The notes under the pieces are model-generated. The model did not search any database. It was not told the origin of the DNA and saw nothing but the letters and a program-made list of their open reading frames with translations. A stretch of DNA of 64,000 bases from Methanoregula sp. (GTDB lineage Archaea; Halobacteriota; Methanomicrobia; Methanomicrobiales; Methanospirillaceae). Positions 50,572 to 58,896 of this stretch are shown piece after piece. Both the position numbers and the translations under genes were made by a program. Positions within the stretch are counted from its first letter, which is position 1. Every line of letters starts with the position of its first letter. The DNA lies in the NCBI RefSeq assembly GCF_028679125.1, contig NZ_JAJRCG010000001.1, forward strand, positions 124,001 to 188,000, in the 5' to 3' direction.

Positions 50572-51267
50572 ATGGGTGAAAAGAAGAAGAAAGAGGCAGC
50601 ACAAAACAAGTGGAAGAAGATTCTCTTTGTTGCAGCTGCGGTATTGTTTGTCTTTGTCATGGTGATCTCTTCCATGGGTACGCACTGGATCACCGGAATT
50701 GCACCGGTCAAAGCCGGGGATTCAGTAGTGCTTGAATACACCATTTATGATGCATCCGGCATGCCGTTCCTGACAACCGATGAGACGCTGTATGAAAAGA
50801 ATGCGGGCGCCGGGCAGGCGATCATGTATGGCAAAGATATCAGCCTGACTGCCAACCAGTCCATAAAACAGGCAATCTACCCGGTTGATGTCTATTCTAC
50901 CAACACTGGCAGCGTGCAGCAATTCGCGCTCTATAACCCTGAATACAATGCGATCAGCAGCGGGGTTGTCGGCATGCGGACAGGTGAGATCAAGAAGATT
51001 CCATTATCGACCAACAGTACAATGAGTGCGCTGTTCTCACCGGAAGATCTTGCGCAGGTTCATGTGAACATGAGCTCGCTTTCAATAGGCGACTCCCTTG
51101 TGATGGGTGTTTCTGAGACCCAGAATGCAACTGCAACCAACTCGACTGCGGTCAGTTATCTCCGTCTCGGGGATGTGACCCGGATAAACACGAACGGTGT
51201 TGTCGTGGAGTTCGGCTATCCCTATGCAGAAATCACCCTCAAATCATTCACAGCAAGTAATTCCTAA
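50572..51267 (+). CDS. Membrane-anchored FKBP-like protein
   Basis: 231 residues. Strong AAGGAGG 10 bases upstream fixes the start. A positively charged N-terminus precedes one membrane helix (about 17-37), with the rest outside. The pattern GDSVVLEYTIYDASGMPFLTT, GVVGMRTGEIKKIPL and LSIGDSLVMG corresponds to FKBP/SlyD-type peptidyl-prolyl isomerases of archaea with an insert in the flap, so it could help fold exported proteins. Active-site residues cannot be verified by eye. A TATA-like AGTTTATAGC lies at 50527-50536. It follows the Hsp20 relic. Confidence 0.72.
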   Translation: MGEKKKKEAAQNKWKKILFVAAAVLFVFVMVISSMGTHWITGIAPVKAGDSVVLEYTIYDASGMPFLTTDETLYEKNAGAGQAIMYGKDISLTANQSIKQAIYPVDVYSTNTGSVQQFALYNPEYNAISSGVVGMRTGEIKKIPLSTNSTMSALFSPEDLAQVHVNMSSLSIGDSLVMGVSETQNATATNSTAVSYLRLGDVTRINTNGVVVEFGYPYAEITLKSFTASNS

Positions 51268-51532
51268 ACCATATCTTTTTTTATTGCCAGGACGGGTTTC
51301 CTGTTCATTGCTCTTTGTATCCTTTTTCAAGACAGGCGATGAGCGGCTTGGACCCGGGCTCCTCAATACCGTGGTGGCGATAAACCGGTATTACCATCGA
51401 GAAATCGATGTGAGTAAAAGTGTAATATATATAGTACCGTCTGAAAACAACCGCTTCCATCTAGTGCTTGCCCGTGGAGAAAAGGAGCAGTTAATAAGAG
51501 TGGTCCAATTTGGGCAGTATTCGCCTAAAAGA

Positions 51533-52108
51533 TTATAATCGGACCCCGTAGATCCGCTTGATGCGATGGGCTACCGTCTTCCACCCCTCTTTTCGCATGA
51601 GCGGGCCGTCACGGAGTTTGAGGTGCGAGATCCGGAACCGTTTCCCTGATGCCACGTACATCTCGTTGACAACAAACGGCTGTTCACCGTCGCATTCCAT
51701 GTACACCGGGATTGTCTTACGGCCATCGTGGATGGAGACCTTGACCACGACATTCTCGATTGTACGGGTCCAGAGCGTTGTGATGTCGGGGGCCTTTGCC
51801 CGCGTCACCCGCTTGTCGCCGCACTCGATAGAGGTTACTTCGACACCGAAGGCATCATCGCCGCACTCGGCAACAAGGTGGTCGTCGACAAAGCATTCAT
51901 CTTCTTCTGCAAGTTCGATCCCACAGACTTTTGAGGCACCTTCGCGGGATACGATTGCCTTGATCATGAGCGCCTGGGGCTCTTTCTCTTTCGGGAGACG
52001 CCGGTGATGACCGCAGGTGGTGCACCGGACGAGCATATCGCGGGAATCCGCAAGTACCTCATGCTCGGTCTCATCGTTGCATTCGGGGCAGTTGGCGGTG
52101 ATAAACAT
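51533..52108 (-). CDS. HVO_0476-family zinc finger protein
   Basis: 191 residues. An N-terminal zinc ribbon CPECNDETEHEVL...CTTCGHHR (residues 7-35) is followed by an archaeal-specific domain with repeated charged strands: VVSREGASKVCGIELAEEDECFVDDHLVAE, VTSIECGDKRVTRAKAPDITTLWTRTIENVVVKVSIHDG, then GKRFRISHLKLRDGPLMRKEGWKTVAHRIKRIYG. This is the plan of the HVO_0476 family, common in Euryarchaeota, with a possible nucleic acid role. It is divergent from the DUF371 gene across only 33 bases. Confidence 0.85.
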   Translation of the reverse strand: MFITANCPECNDETEHEVLADSRDMLVRCTTCGHHRRLPKEKEPQALMIKAIVSREGASKVCGIELAEEDECFVDDHLVAECGDDAFGVEVTSIECGDKRVTRAKAPDITTLWTRTIENVVVKVSIHDGRKTIPVYMECDGEQPFVVNEMYVASGKRFRISHLKLRDGPLMRKEGWKTVAHRIKRIYGVRL

Positions 52109-52141
52109 TGAATATCAATGGCAACCCTCACATGATAAAGC

Positions 52142-52570
52142 ATGGAGGCACAGGAGATCATCCGGTGCCGGGGACACCCGCTGGTCCTTGGCACGCACCC
52201 GACAACCTTTGAGGTGACCTGCGAGGATCACCTGACCGAAAACGGGAATTGTATCATCGGGATTGCCGCGGACAAGGGCTGTGCCGGGCTCTCACCGGAA
52301 TTCAGAAAGGCGCTGGCCCATGATGATGCGATCCTGCGGACCCGGCTGGAATGCGGAGGGATTGTCGCGGAGATCACGTCCCGGGGCTCTGCGCAGATGA
52401 CCCTTGACCACCCGACAGATATGGTCTGGCGCAGGAGCACGTTTGTCTGCGGGCGCACGATCGGAATCCTCTCGGATTCGGTTGCAGGAACGCTCCCACG
52501 CGATCTTATACGGAACCTTGTCCTGGGAAAAGAGATGCTTGTGACCCTGGCGGTTACCTGTCCCGGCTGA
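52142..52570 (+). CDS. DUF371 family protein
   Basis: 142 residues, normal length for DUF371, an archaeal family of unknown function. Landmarks are the N-terminal CRGHPLVLGTHPTTFEVT, CIIGIAADKGCAGLS, the LTLDHPTDMVWRRSTFVCGRTI-like stretch near 90-110 and the end RDLIRNLVLGKEMLV. It is cytosolic. The last 17 bases overlap the end of xseB on the other strand. Divergent from the zinc finger gene. Confidence 0.88.
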   Translation: MEAQEIIRCRGHPLVLGTHPTTFEVTCEDHLTENGNCIIGIAADKGCAGLSPEFRKALAHDDAILRTRLECGGIVAEITSRGSAQMTLDHPTDMVWRRSTFVCGRTIGILSDSVAGTLPRDLIRNLVLGKEMLVTLAVTCPG

Positions 52571-52739
52571 GCGTGGTAATCTTTACTTCCGCTTCGGCGA
52601 GCATGCTCTCGCACTGCTTCACGAGGGCCGCACCCTGCTCGTAGAGTTTCATGCTCTCGTCAAGGCTTGTATTCCCGTCCTCGATCTTCTCGATGATCTT
52701 CTTCAGCTGTTCGATCGTTGTCTCATATGTTTCCGTCAT
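52554..52739 (-). CDS. xseB: Exodeoxyribonuclease VII small subunit
   Basis: 61 residues from ATG 52739, typical of the short helical-hairpin subunit: YETTIEQLKKIIEKIEDGNTSLDESMKLYEQGAALVKQCESMLAEAEVKI. Several copies coat each large subunit of exonuclease VII, which digests single-stranded DNA into oligonucleotides. The gene overlaps the xseA end by 17 bases, so the two are translationally coupled. Its tail overlaps the DUF371 gene tail by 17 bases on the opposite strand. Confidence 0.93.
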   Translation of the reverse strand: MTETYETTIEQLKKIIEKIEDGNTSLDESMKLYEQGAALVKQCESMLAEAEVKITTLSRDR

Positions 52740-53976
52740 GATCCACACGCTCCACGTTCACGAGACTGCTCCCGTCATAAAACTGTATCTTCATGCGATC
52801 CCCCGGGGTAATGCCCGCAACCCCCCGCACGACCGCGCCCTCTTTCTCCACCACACAATATCCCCTGGCCAGGAGCGCACGGGGGCTTCTCCCTTCCAGC
52901 GCGTTTCTCATCCCCGCAAGGAGGAGGCGCTCGCGTTCGAGCCGGGTGGAAAATCCCCGTTCGAGCCGTTCGGCAAGATCGGCTGCATCCGTCTTCCGCT
53001 CGTCCAGTTTCCGGAGGAACCGTTGGGGCCGGAGCCGGTCGCGGAGGCCGGTGATCTCCTCTTTTACCCATGCAACCCTCTCGATCAGGGCATCACTCAT
53101 CCGGCATCGCAGTTCCGCAAGCTGCGAGCGCAGGATGTTCCGGTCCGGCACGACAAGCTCGGCAGCAGCCGATGGTGTCGGCGCCCGCATATCCGCAGCA
53201 AGATCGGCGAGCGTGACATCCACCTCGTGGCCGATGGCGCTGACAACCGGTACCGGGCAGGCAGCGATCGCCATAACGACCTCCGGGTGGTTGAACGGGA
53301 AGAGGTCCTCGAAGCTTCCCCCGCCCCGGGCCACGATCACGACATCCACAAGCCCGGCAAGGCGCTCAATTGCCGCCGCGATCTCGTGGTGCGCCGTCTC
53401 GCCCTGCACGGCCGTAGGCGAGATGACGATCTCCACCGGATACCGCCGCCCGATCACGTTCCGGATATCATGGATCACGGCACCTGTTTCTGAAGTAACC
53501 ACACCGATCCGTGCGGGAAATGCGGGGAGCTGCCGTTTCCGCTCCTGTGCAAACAGGCCCCGTGCGTCAAGGTCCTTCTTCCACTTCTCAACGAGCAGGT
53601 ATTTCTCGCCAAGGCCGGCTTTCTCCATACTCTTAACCTGGAACTGGTAGGCGCCGTGGGGAGCATATACCACCACAGACCCGGAGACCACCACCTCCAT
53701 CCCTTCCTCCGGTGTGAACGCGAGCCGGTCTGCATCAGACCTCCACATCACGCACTTGATCACCGCAGCAGTGGATCCCCCGCCCTTCTCCGAGAGCGAG
53801 AAGTACCGGTGTCCCCGGCTATGGTGCTTGTAGTTGGTCACCTCGCCCCGGACCCGGATATCCTGCAACCGGGAGTCGTCGAGGAGCCCGGCAATGACTG
53901 CCGAGAGCTCCGAGACGAGCAGGGGCGCACTTGCACCGGCGGCAGCAGGTTCCTCGGGGGTATTGAACCAGTCCAT
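52723..53976 (-). CDS. xseA: Exodeoxyribonuclease VII large subunit
   Basis: 417 residues from ATG 53976; two TTG codons upstream are ignored. It has the OB-fold N-terminus (LSAVIAGLLDDSRLQDIRVRGEVTNYKHHSRGHRYFSLSEKGG) and the catalytic core with RIGVVTSETGAVIHDI, VVIVARGGGSFEDLFPFN and AIGHEVDVTLADLAADMRAPTPSAAAEL. It forms the ssDNA exonuclease with XseB in the cytosol. This is a bacterial repair enzyme found in some methanogens, probably by old transfer. It is divergent from the sugar-isomerase-like gene by about 40 bases. Confidence 0.95.
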   Translation of the reverse strand: MDWFNTPEEPAAAGASAPLLVSELSAVIAGLLDDSRLQDIRVRGEVTNYKHHSRGHRYFSLSEKGGGSTAAVIKCVMWRSDADRLAFTPEEGMEVVVSGSVVVYAPHGAYQFQVKSMEKAGLGEKYLLVEKWKKDLDARGLFAQERKRQLPAFPARIGVVTSETGAVIHDIRNVIGRRYPVEIVISPTAVQGETAHHEIAAAIERLAGLVDVVIVARGGGSFEDLFPFNHPEVVMAIAACPVPVVSAIGHEVDVTLADLAADMRAPTPSAAAELVVPDRNILRSQLAELRCRMSDALIERVAWVKEEITGLRDRLRPQRFLRKLDERKTDAADLAERLERGFSTRLERERLLLAGMRNALEGRSPRALLARGYCVVEKEGAVVRGVAGITPGDRMKIQFYDGSSLVNVERVDHDGNI

Positions 53977-54018
53977 CAACAACTATTAGGCTAAAACCGC
54001 ATATCAAGTAGTACTACC

Positions 54019-54840
54019 ATGGTGTCGTTCTCCGTCGCCAGCATGTTCTTCCACGAGTACACGCTTCCCGAGATCTTCTCGTTTGTCTCCCGGTCAGGAC
54101 TCAACGGGCTGGAATTCTGGCTGGAGACTCCCCATTTCTGGCTCCGGGATATGCCCATGGACGAGGTGGTTGCCTGCCGGAGAGAGCACCCGGAACTGAC
54201 AACCTTCACCGTACACACACCGATCCTCGACCTCAACCCCTGTTCCATTAATCCTGCTGTGGCCGATGTCTCGGTGGAATATGCCGTCAGGTCGCTGGAG
54301 ATCGCCGGTCAGATGGGTGCGGGCGTCTTTACGGTCCACCCGGGAAGGAGAACAGCAAAACGCCCCCCGGGCGAGGCGGACTTTGTCCGTTTCCGTCACT
54401 ATATCAGCGTCCTCCGCGAGGCGGCGATGCGCGACTCTATCCGGGTCTGCATGGAGAACATGGAGCCTGCGGTCAACTCCCTGCTCTGCACTCCGGAGCG
54501 GATGCGGGAACTCCTTGATGATGAACCGTGGCTCTTCTTCACGCTCGACGTCTCCCATGCCCTTGCGAAATCCGAAGAAGAGCCGATCCGGTATATCGAG
54601 CTCTGCCATGACCGTCTTGCGAACGTGCATATCAGCAGGGTCGAGAAAAAGACCCTGCACCTCCCGCTTGCAAAAAGCCCGGTTATGGCAGACGTCATGC
54701 GTTCTCTTGCGGACGCTGGTTATACCGGCAGCCTCACCCTCGAGATTGAGGACCTGAACTTCGGCCGGCCCTACTCGGCCGATGAGAAGATTGCCCTGCT
54801 CGCACAGGACTGCGCCTTCATGCACGAATGCATGGACTAA
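54019..54840 (+). CDS. Xylose isomerase-like TIM-barrel protein (sugar phosphate isomerase/epimerase family)
   Basis: 273 residues, a full AP2Ec-type TIM barrel. Landmarks: FSVASMFFHEYTLPEIFSFVSRSGLNGLEFWLE, TVHTPILDLNP with a metal-site histidine, GVFTVHPGR, VCMENMEPAVNS, FFTLDVSHALAKSEEEP, and NVHISRVEKKTLHLPLA. These fit metal-dependent endonuclease IV/isomerase relatives; the remaining acidic residue is E in LTLEIEDL. The reaction cannot be assigned: sugar epimerase, hydroxypyruvate isomerase and AP endonuclease all share the fold. Stands alone between xseA and the CorC-like gene. Confidence 0.85.
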   Translation: MVSFSVASMFFHEYTLPEIFSFVSRSGLNGLEFWLETPHFWLRDMPMDEVVACRREHPELTTFTVHTPILDLNPCSINPAVADVSVEYAVRSLEIAGQMGAGVFTVHPGRRTAKRPPGEADFVRFRHYISVLREAAMRDSIRVCMENMEPAVNSLLCTPERMRELLDDEPWLFFTLDVSHALAKSEEEPIRYIELCHDRLANVHISRVEKKTLHLPLAKSPVMADVMRSLADAGYTGSLTLEIEDLNFGRPYSADEKIALLAQDCAFMHECMD

Positions 54841-54934
54841 TCGCTGGTTTTATTAAATTTGCTCCCGAATATAGGTATGAAATTCCCGCGGTATGCGGGA
54901 GAGATATGCGTGCACCCGCACGTTGTGAAACCCA

Positions 54935-56212
54935 ATGATTCTGGACGCCCTGGAAATCCTTCTCTTCATCATCTGTGTCCTGCTCTCCGCGTTTTTCTCC
55001 AGTTCGGAAGTGGCTCTCGTTGCTATGACCCGTGCCAAGGCACGGACGCTTGTCAACGAGGGAAAACCCGGTGCGCAGGCTGTGGCAGCCCTCAAGGAAT
55101 CGCCGGAACATCTCCTGATCACGATCCTTGTCGGTAACAATATTGTCAATATCGCTGCGGCGTCAATTGCCACGGCAGCGGCGATCCGGATGTTCGGCGA
55201 CCTCGGTGTCGGCATTGCCACGGGATTTGTGGTGATCGTGCTCCTGGTTTTCGGCGAGATCGGTCCCAAGATCTATGCCGCACGGGCAACAGACTCGTTT
55301 GCCCTGACGGTCGCGCCGGTGGTCCTCGTCCTCTCCCGGGTGTTAAGCCCGGTCATCTGGCTTGTGGAGAAGGTTAGCCCGACATTTGGTATCGGCAAGG
55401 AGGTCTCCGAGCCCGCGGTCACGGAAGAGGAGATCAAGGAGTGGATCGATGTCGGCAAGGAAGAGGGCACGATCGAGCAGGGCGAGCAGGACATGCTCTA
55501 CTCGGTGCTCGAGTTCGGCGACACCCCCGTCAGAGAGATCATGACGCCCCGGGTCGACGCGATCCTCATGGAGGACACCCTGACGTTCGAGGAGGCGATC
55601 CGGATCTTCAACGAGACGGGTTTCTCGCGGATCCCCGTCTACCACGACCGCATCGACAATATCAACGGCATCCTGAACGTCAAGGATGTCTTCGCCGCCA
55701 TGGTCTCGCACCGCAAATCATCGACTATCAAGGAGGTCATGTATGACCCGATGTTCGTGCCCGAGACCAAGAAGATCGATGACCTGTTAAAGGAACTCCA
55801 GGTCCACCGGGTCCAGATGGCGATCATCATCGATGAGTACGGCAGTTTCGTCGGGATCGCGACGGTCGAGGACATCCTGGAGGAACTTGTCGGGGATATC
55901 ATGGATGAGTTCGACAAGGAAGAGCCTGATGTCCAGGAACTCTCCCCCGGTGTCTCTGTTGTCGATGCCCAGATGTGGGTCGAGGACATCAACGAGCAGA
56001 TGCATCTTAACCTCCCGACCGATGAATCCTACGAGACCGTAGGAGGACTAGTTATCGACCGGCTCGGGCACCTCCCTCAGCACCCGGGCGAGAAAGTGGA
56101 GATCGATGAGGGCAGGGTAACGCTCGTTGTCATGCAGATGCACGGGCGGCGCATCGTGAAGGTGAAGATCGTTGTCCGGGCAGAGAACACGAACGGTTCG
56201 GGTCTGGCCTGA
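54935..56212 (+). CDS. HlyC/CorC (CNNM-type) membrane transport protein
   Basis: 425 residues. The DUF21 membrane domain (about 1-180) has SAFFSSSEVALVAMTRAKARTLVNEG and LLITILVGNNIVNIAAASIATAAA. A CBS pair follows (about 205-320; IMTPRVDAILMEDTLTFEEAIRIF, FSRIPVYHDRIDNINGILNVKDVF, VQMAIIIDEYGSFVGIATVEDILEELVGDI). The CorC_HlyC domain closes the chain. Relatives handle Mg2+/Co2+ efflux or sodium-coupled Mg2+ transport. Seen features are clear; the ion is inferred. The start at 54935 is the only good ATG before the first helix. Confidence 0.93.
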   Translation: MILDALEILLFIICVLLSAFFSSSEVALVAMTRAKARTLVNEGKPGAQAVAALKESPEHLLITILVGNNIVNIAAASIATAAAIRMFGDLGVGIATGFVVIVLLVFGEIGPKIYAARATDSFALTVAPVVLVLSRVLSPVIWLVEKVSPTFGIGKEVSEPAVTEEEIKEWIDVGKEEGTIEQGEQDMLYSVLEFGDTPVREIMTPRVDAILMEDTLTFEEAIRIFNETGFSRIPVYHDRIDNINGILNVKDVFAAMVSHRKSSTIKEVMYDPMFVPETKKIDDLLKELQVHRVQMAIIIDEYGSFVGIATVEDILEELVGDIMDEFDKEEPDVQELSPGVSVVDAQMWVEDINEQMHLNLPTDESYETVGGLVIDRLGHLPQHPGEKVEIDEGRVTLVVMQMHGRRIVKVKIVVRAENTNGSGLA

Positions 56213-56238
56213 TCCATCATTATCTGAGAGGTACGGGT

Positions 56239-56847
56239 ATGAAAAAACGCATTGCAGTCCTCGCATCGGGAAGGGGTTCGAACTTCCAGGCTATTATTGA
56301 TGCCATTGGTGCGGGAACGATCCCCGCAACCTGCGTTGCACTCATCACGGACAACCCGACGGCCTATGCAATAGAACGGGCAGAAAAAGCCGGCATCCCG
56401 GTAAAGGTCATCGATTTCAGATCATTTCCCTCGCGTGAAGCGTACGAGCGTGCCCTGCTTGCTGCTATGCAGGAAGCACGGGCGGATCTCTACGTCCTTG
56501 CCGGGTACATGCGTATCCTGGGAAACGAGGTGGTGCGGGCGTTCCCGGGGAAGATGGTGAACATCCACCCGGCCCTTCTCCCGAGTTTCACCGGCCTCCA
56601 TGCCCAGCGCCAGGCCATACTCCATGGCGTGAAGGTTGCGGGGTGCACGGTGCACTTCGTTGACGAGAGCCTTGACTGCGGCCCCATCATCCTCCAGAAG
56701 TGCGTCCCGGTCCTGGATGGCGATGACGAGGATACCCTTGCCGATCGCATCCTTGAACAGGAACATACTGCGTTCCCCGAAGCGGTCCGGCTCTTCTGCG
56801 AAGACCGGCTGGAGATCGCAGGCAGAACCGTCCGGGTGCGGAAGTAA
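56239..56847 (+). CDS. purN: Phosphoribosylglycinamide formyltransferase
   Basis: 202 residues. The enzyme transfers a formyl group from 10-formyl-tetrahydrofolate to GAR in purine synthesis. It opens with IAVLASGRGSNFQAIIDAI (phosphate-binding loop) and carries GYMRILGNEVVRAFPGKMVNIHPALLPSFTG, with catalytic N and H in VNIHPALLP and the D in CTVHFVDESLDCGPII. Methanogens use folates or methanopterin derivatives variably, so the formyl donor in this organism is uncertain. It begins 26 bases after the CorC-like gene and may be co-transcribed with it. Confidence 0.95.
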   Translation: MKKRIAVLASGRGSNFQAIIDAIGAGTIPATCVALITDNPTAYAIERAEKAGIPVKVIDFRSFPSREAYERALLAAMQEARADLYVLAGYMRILGNEVVRAFPGKMVNIHPALLPSFTGLHAQRQAILHGVKVAGCTVHFVDESLDCGPIILQKCVPVLDGDDEDTLADRILEQEHTAFPEAVRLFCEDRLEIAGRTVRVRK

Positions 56848-56943
56848 GTATTCACCCTGAACCGTTCCTGGTCCCGGGCGAACCCGAAGATTATTATCCG
56901 GGACGCTGATAGTGTACCAGAACCGGGAGCCATATCACGGATT

Positions 56944-57273
56944 ATGAAAGAGAGATCGAGGAACCCGGCAACAAAGAAGATCGCAAAGGAGCGCATAAGC
57001 GAACTCTTCGTGCAGGCACAGGGGGCATTCGCCGAGCACCCGGAACGGAGCAACCGTTACGTGGAACTTGCCCGGAAGATCGCAATGCGCCAGCGTGTCC
57101 GGATCGACCGGGAACTCCGTCGGCAGTACTGCCACCACTGTTACGCGTTTCTCGTCCCGGGCAACAATATGCGGGTGCGGGTACACCGGGGGAATGTCGT
57201 GGTCACCTGCCGCACCTGCAACAAAAAGACGCGATACCGCGTGGTGAGACCTGATGGCGGAACCGAACAATAA
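56944..57273 (+). CDS. rnp4: Ribonuclease P protein component 4 (Rpp21)
   Basis: 109 residues. The Rpr2/Rpp21 zinc ribbon is formed by YCHHCYAFLVPG and VTCRTCNKKTRYR (four cysteines). The N-terminal helices RISELFVQAQGAFAEHPERSNRYVELARKIAMRQRVRI complete the family pattern. It is one of the archaeal RNase P proteins that assist 5' tRNA trimming. The CRM-domain gene overlaps its end by 20 bases; RNase P subunit plus RNA-binding CRM protein is a functional pair by context. Confidence 0.94.
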   Translation: MKERSRNPATKKIAKERISELFVQAQGAFAEHPERSNRYVELARKIAMRQRVRIDRELRRQYCHHCYAFLVPGNNMRVRVHRGNVVVTCRTCNKKTRYRVVRPDGGTEQ

Positions 57274-57793
57274 CTCAATGCAGGATCTGAAGCCGACCGT
57301 CTGGATCGGCAAGCAGGGAAGTACGGAAACGATGATCGAAGAGATCGCATCCCAGCTCAAGAAACGTAAAATAATCAAGGTCAAGTGGCTCCAGAACACG
57401 GAGGTTGACCCGGAGGCGATAGCAGCGCAGGCAAAAGCGAAGCTGGTCGAAGTGCGGGGCAGGACGATGGTCCTGGCAGACAAGAGCCGGGCACCGGGGA
57501 CTCCGTCAAAGCCCGCGAAATCTCCCGCAAAAGCCACCGCCAAGGCAACCGCCCGGGCTTCGGTAACCGCCCTGGATCGATCCAGGGCAAAGGCTCCGGC
57601 AAAATCACGGTCACGGGTCTCCACCAGGGAACCTACCCGATCTGCGGCCACATCCCCGGCCCGATCTCCCTCCGGATCATCCCCCCGGACTTCTGGCAGA
57701 TCCCCGGCCCGATCCTCCGCGAAAACGCCGGCAAAAGAGACTGCAACGGTAAAACGGCGCCAGACCGGTACCATGCAGCGGGGACGAAAGTGA
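57254..57793 (+). CDS. CRM/YhbY-domain RNA-binding protein with long basic tail
   Basis: 179 residues. The start at 57254 lies within the RNase P subunit gene and has GGTGA upstream; ATG 57278 is a second option. The CRM domain (about 13-80) has PTVWIGKQGSTETMIEEIASQLKKRKIIKVKWL and an AKLVEVRGRTMVL strand. From about 85 on the chain is nearly all Ala, Lys, Arg, Ser, Pro and Thr, with repeats such as SPAKATAKATARAS and SRSRVSTREPTRS, resembling histone H1 or SR-type tails. CRM proteins bind pre-ribosomal RNA. The tail would bind RNA or DNA unspecifically; typical YhbY proteins end near residue 95, so this is a lineage extension. Confidence 0.88.
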   Translation: MAEPNNNSMQDLKPTVWIGKQGSTETMIEEIASQLKKRKIIKVKWLQNTEVDPEAIAAQAKAKLVEVRGRTMVLADKSRAPGTPSKPAKSPAKATAKATARASVTALDRSRAKAPAKSRSRVSTREPTRSAATSPARSPSGSSPRTSGRSPARSSAKTPAKETATVKRRQTGTMQRGRK

Positions 57794-57890
57794 GTCTGGT
57801 ATCACGGTGACCGTCCGCAGGAACACATCTGCGCGATCTCCCCCGTCCCGTACCTTTTTTTCTCCGATCCGTCAGGGCTTCTGCCCTTGG

Positions 57891-57900
57891 AAATATATAA
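57891..57900 (+). promoter_or_regulatory. TATA box of the S19e ribosomal operon
   Basis: AAATATATAA is a near-perfect archaeal box A. Transcription would start near 57925, about 35 bases before the S19e start; GAGGT stands before the ATG. Confidence 0.65.
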
Positions 57901-57960
57901 GAACCATCCTCACAAATAACATAAGACTGTTATTTCATTATTCAACAGTGAGGTAGTAGA

Positions 57961-58548
57961 ATGACAACAGTATACGATGTCCCCGCTGACCACATCATCC
58001 GGAGGGTCGCCGAGGAGCTCAAGAAACGGAAGGAGATCGTCCCTCCCGCCTGGGCAGCCTTCGCTAAAACCGGTGTGCACAAAGAGATGCCGCCGGAAGA
58101 TCCCGACTGGTGGTTCATACGGGTAGCAGCAGTGTTGAGACGCGTCTATGTCGACGGCCCGATGGGTGTCGAGAGGATGCGGAGTTTTTACGGCGGTAAC
58201 AAGAACCGTGGGTCAAGACCCAACAAGTTCCGCAAGGGCAGCGGGTCTATCCTGCGCAAGTCTGTCCAGCAGCTCGAAGCAGCAGGTCTCGTCATCCACG
58301 ACAAGACCGGTCGCCGGGTTTCTCCTGAAGGAATGAAGTTCCTGGACAACCTCTCGCTGGAAGTCCTAAAGAGCCCGCCAGCACCTGTCCCGAAGCGTGT
58401 CAAGCCGGTTGTCGAAGAGGCCAAGAAGGCCGACGGCAAGGGCAAGAAGAAGAGCGCAAAGGAACCGGCAGCAGAAGGCGCCGACGGTGCAAAGGCCGAG
58501 AAGAAACCGGGAAAGAAGAAAGCCGAAAAGACTGAAGCCCCCCAGTGA
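57961..58548 (+). CDS. rps19e: Ribosomal protein S19e with basic C-terminal extension
   Basis: 195 residues. The first 145 are a normal archaeal S19e: TVYDVPADHIIRRVAEELKKRKEIVPPAWAAFAKTGVHKEMPPEDPDWWFIRVAAVLRRVYVDGPMGVERMRSFYGG and RGSRPNKFRKGSGSILRKSVQQLEAAGLV. About 50 extra residues of Lys, Ala, Pro and Glu (for example KGKKKSAKEPAAEG) are added, which are not part of the common family length of about 150. First gene of the operon S19e, PDCD5, PP-loop, L39e, L31e, aIF6, L18Ae. Part of the small ribosomal subunit. Confidence 0.97.
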   Translation: MTTVYDVPADHIIRRVAEELKKRKEIVPPAWAAFAKTGVHKEMPPEDPDWWFIRVAAVLRRVYVDGPMGVERMRSFYGGNKNRGSRPNKFRKGSGSILRKSVQQLEAAGLVIHDKTGRRVSPEGMKFLDNLSLEVLKSPPAPVPKRVKPVVEEAKKADGKGKKKSAKEPAAEGADGAKAEKKPGKKKAEKTEAPQ

Positions 58549-58557
58549 GGTAACAGC

Positions 58558-58896
58558 ATGGGTGACGACGAGCTTAACGAAATCCGCAGACGCAGGATGG
58601 CACAGCTGCAACAGCAGGCTGGCGATCAACAGGGTATGCAGGAAGAGCTCGAACGCCAGCAGCGTCAGAAACAACAGATCCAGATGATACTCATGCAGGT
58701 TCTCGAGCCGGATGCGAGAGAACGGCTGAATACCATCAAGCTCACCAAGCCGGATTTCGCCGGCGCGGTCGAGCAGCAGCTCATCCAGCTCGCACAGAGC
58801 GGACGGTTGCAGAAGAAGATCACCGATGCACAGCTCAAGGAGCTGCTCAGGCAGCTCGCGCCAGCCAAACGGGATTACTCCATAACAAGGAAATAA
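58558..58896 (+). CDS. PDCD5/TFAR19-like DNA-binding protein
   Basis: 112 residues. [16 protein letters not shown] at the start and the helical bundle [65 protein letters not shown] are diagnostic of this archaeal/eukaryal family. It binds nucleic acids weakly; its cellular role in archaea is unsettled, though it is regularly encoded beside S19e, as here. The stop TAA shares one base with the next ATG. Confidence 0.95.
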   Translation: MGDDELNEIRRRRMAQLQQQAGDQQGMQEELERQQRQKQQIQMILMQVLEPDARERLNTIKLTKPDFAGAVEQQLIQLAQSGRLQKKITDAQLKELLRQLAPAKRDYSITRK

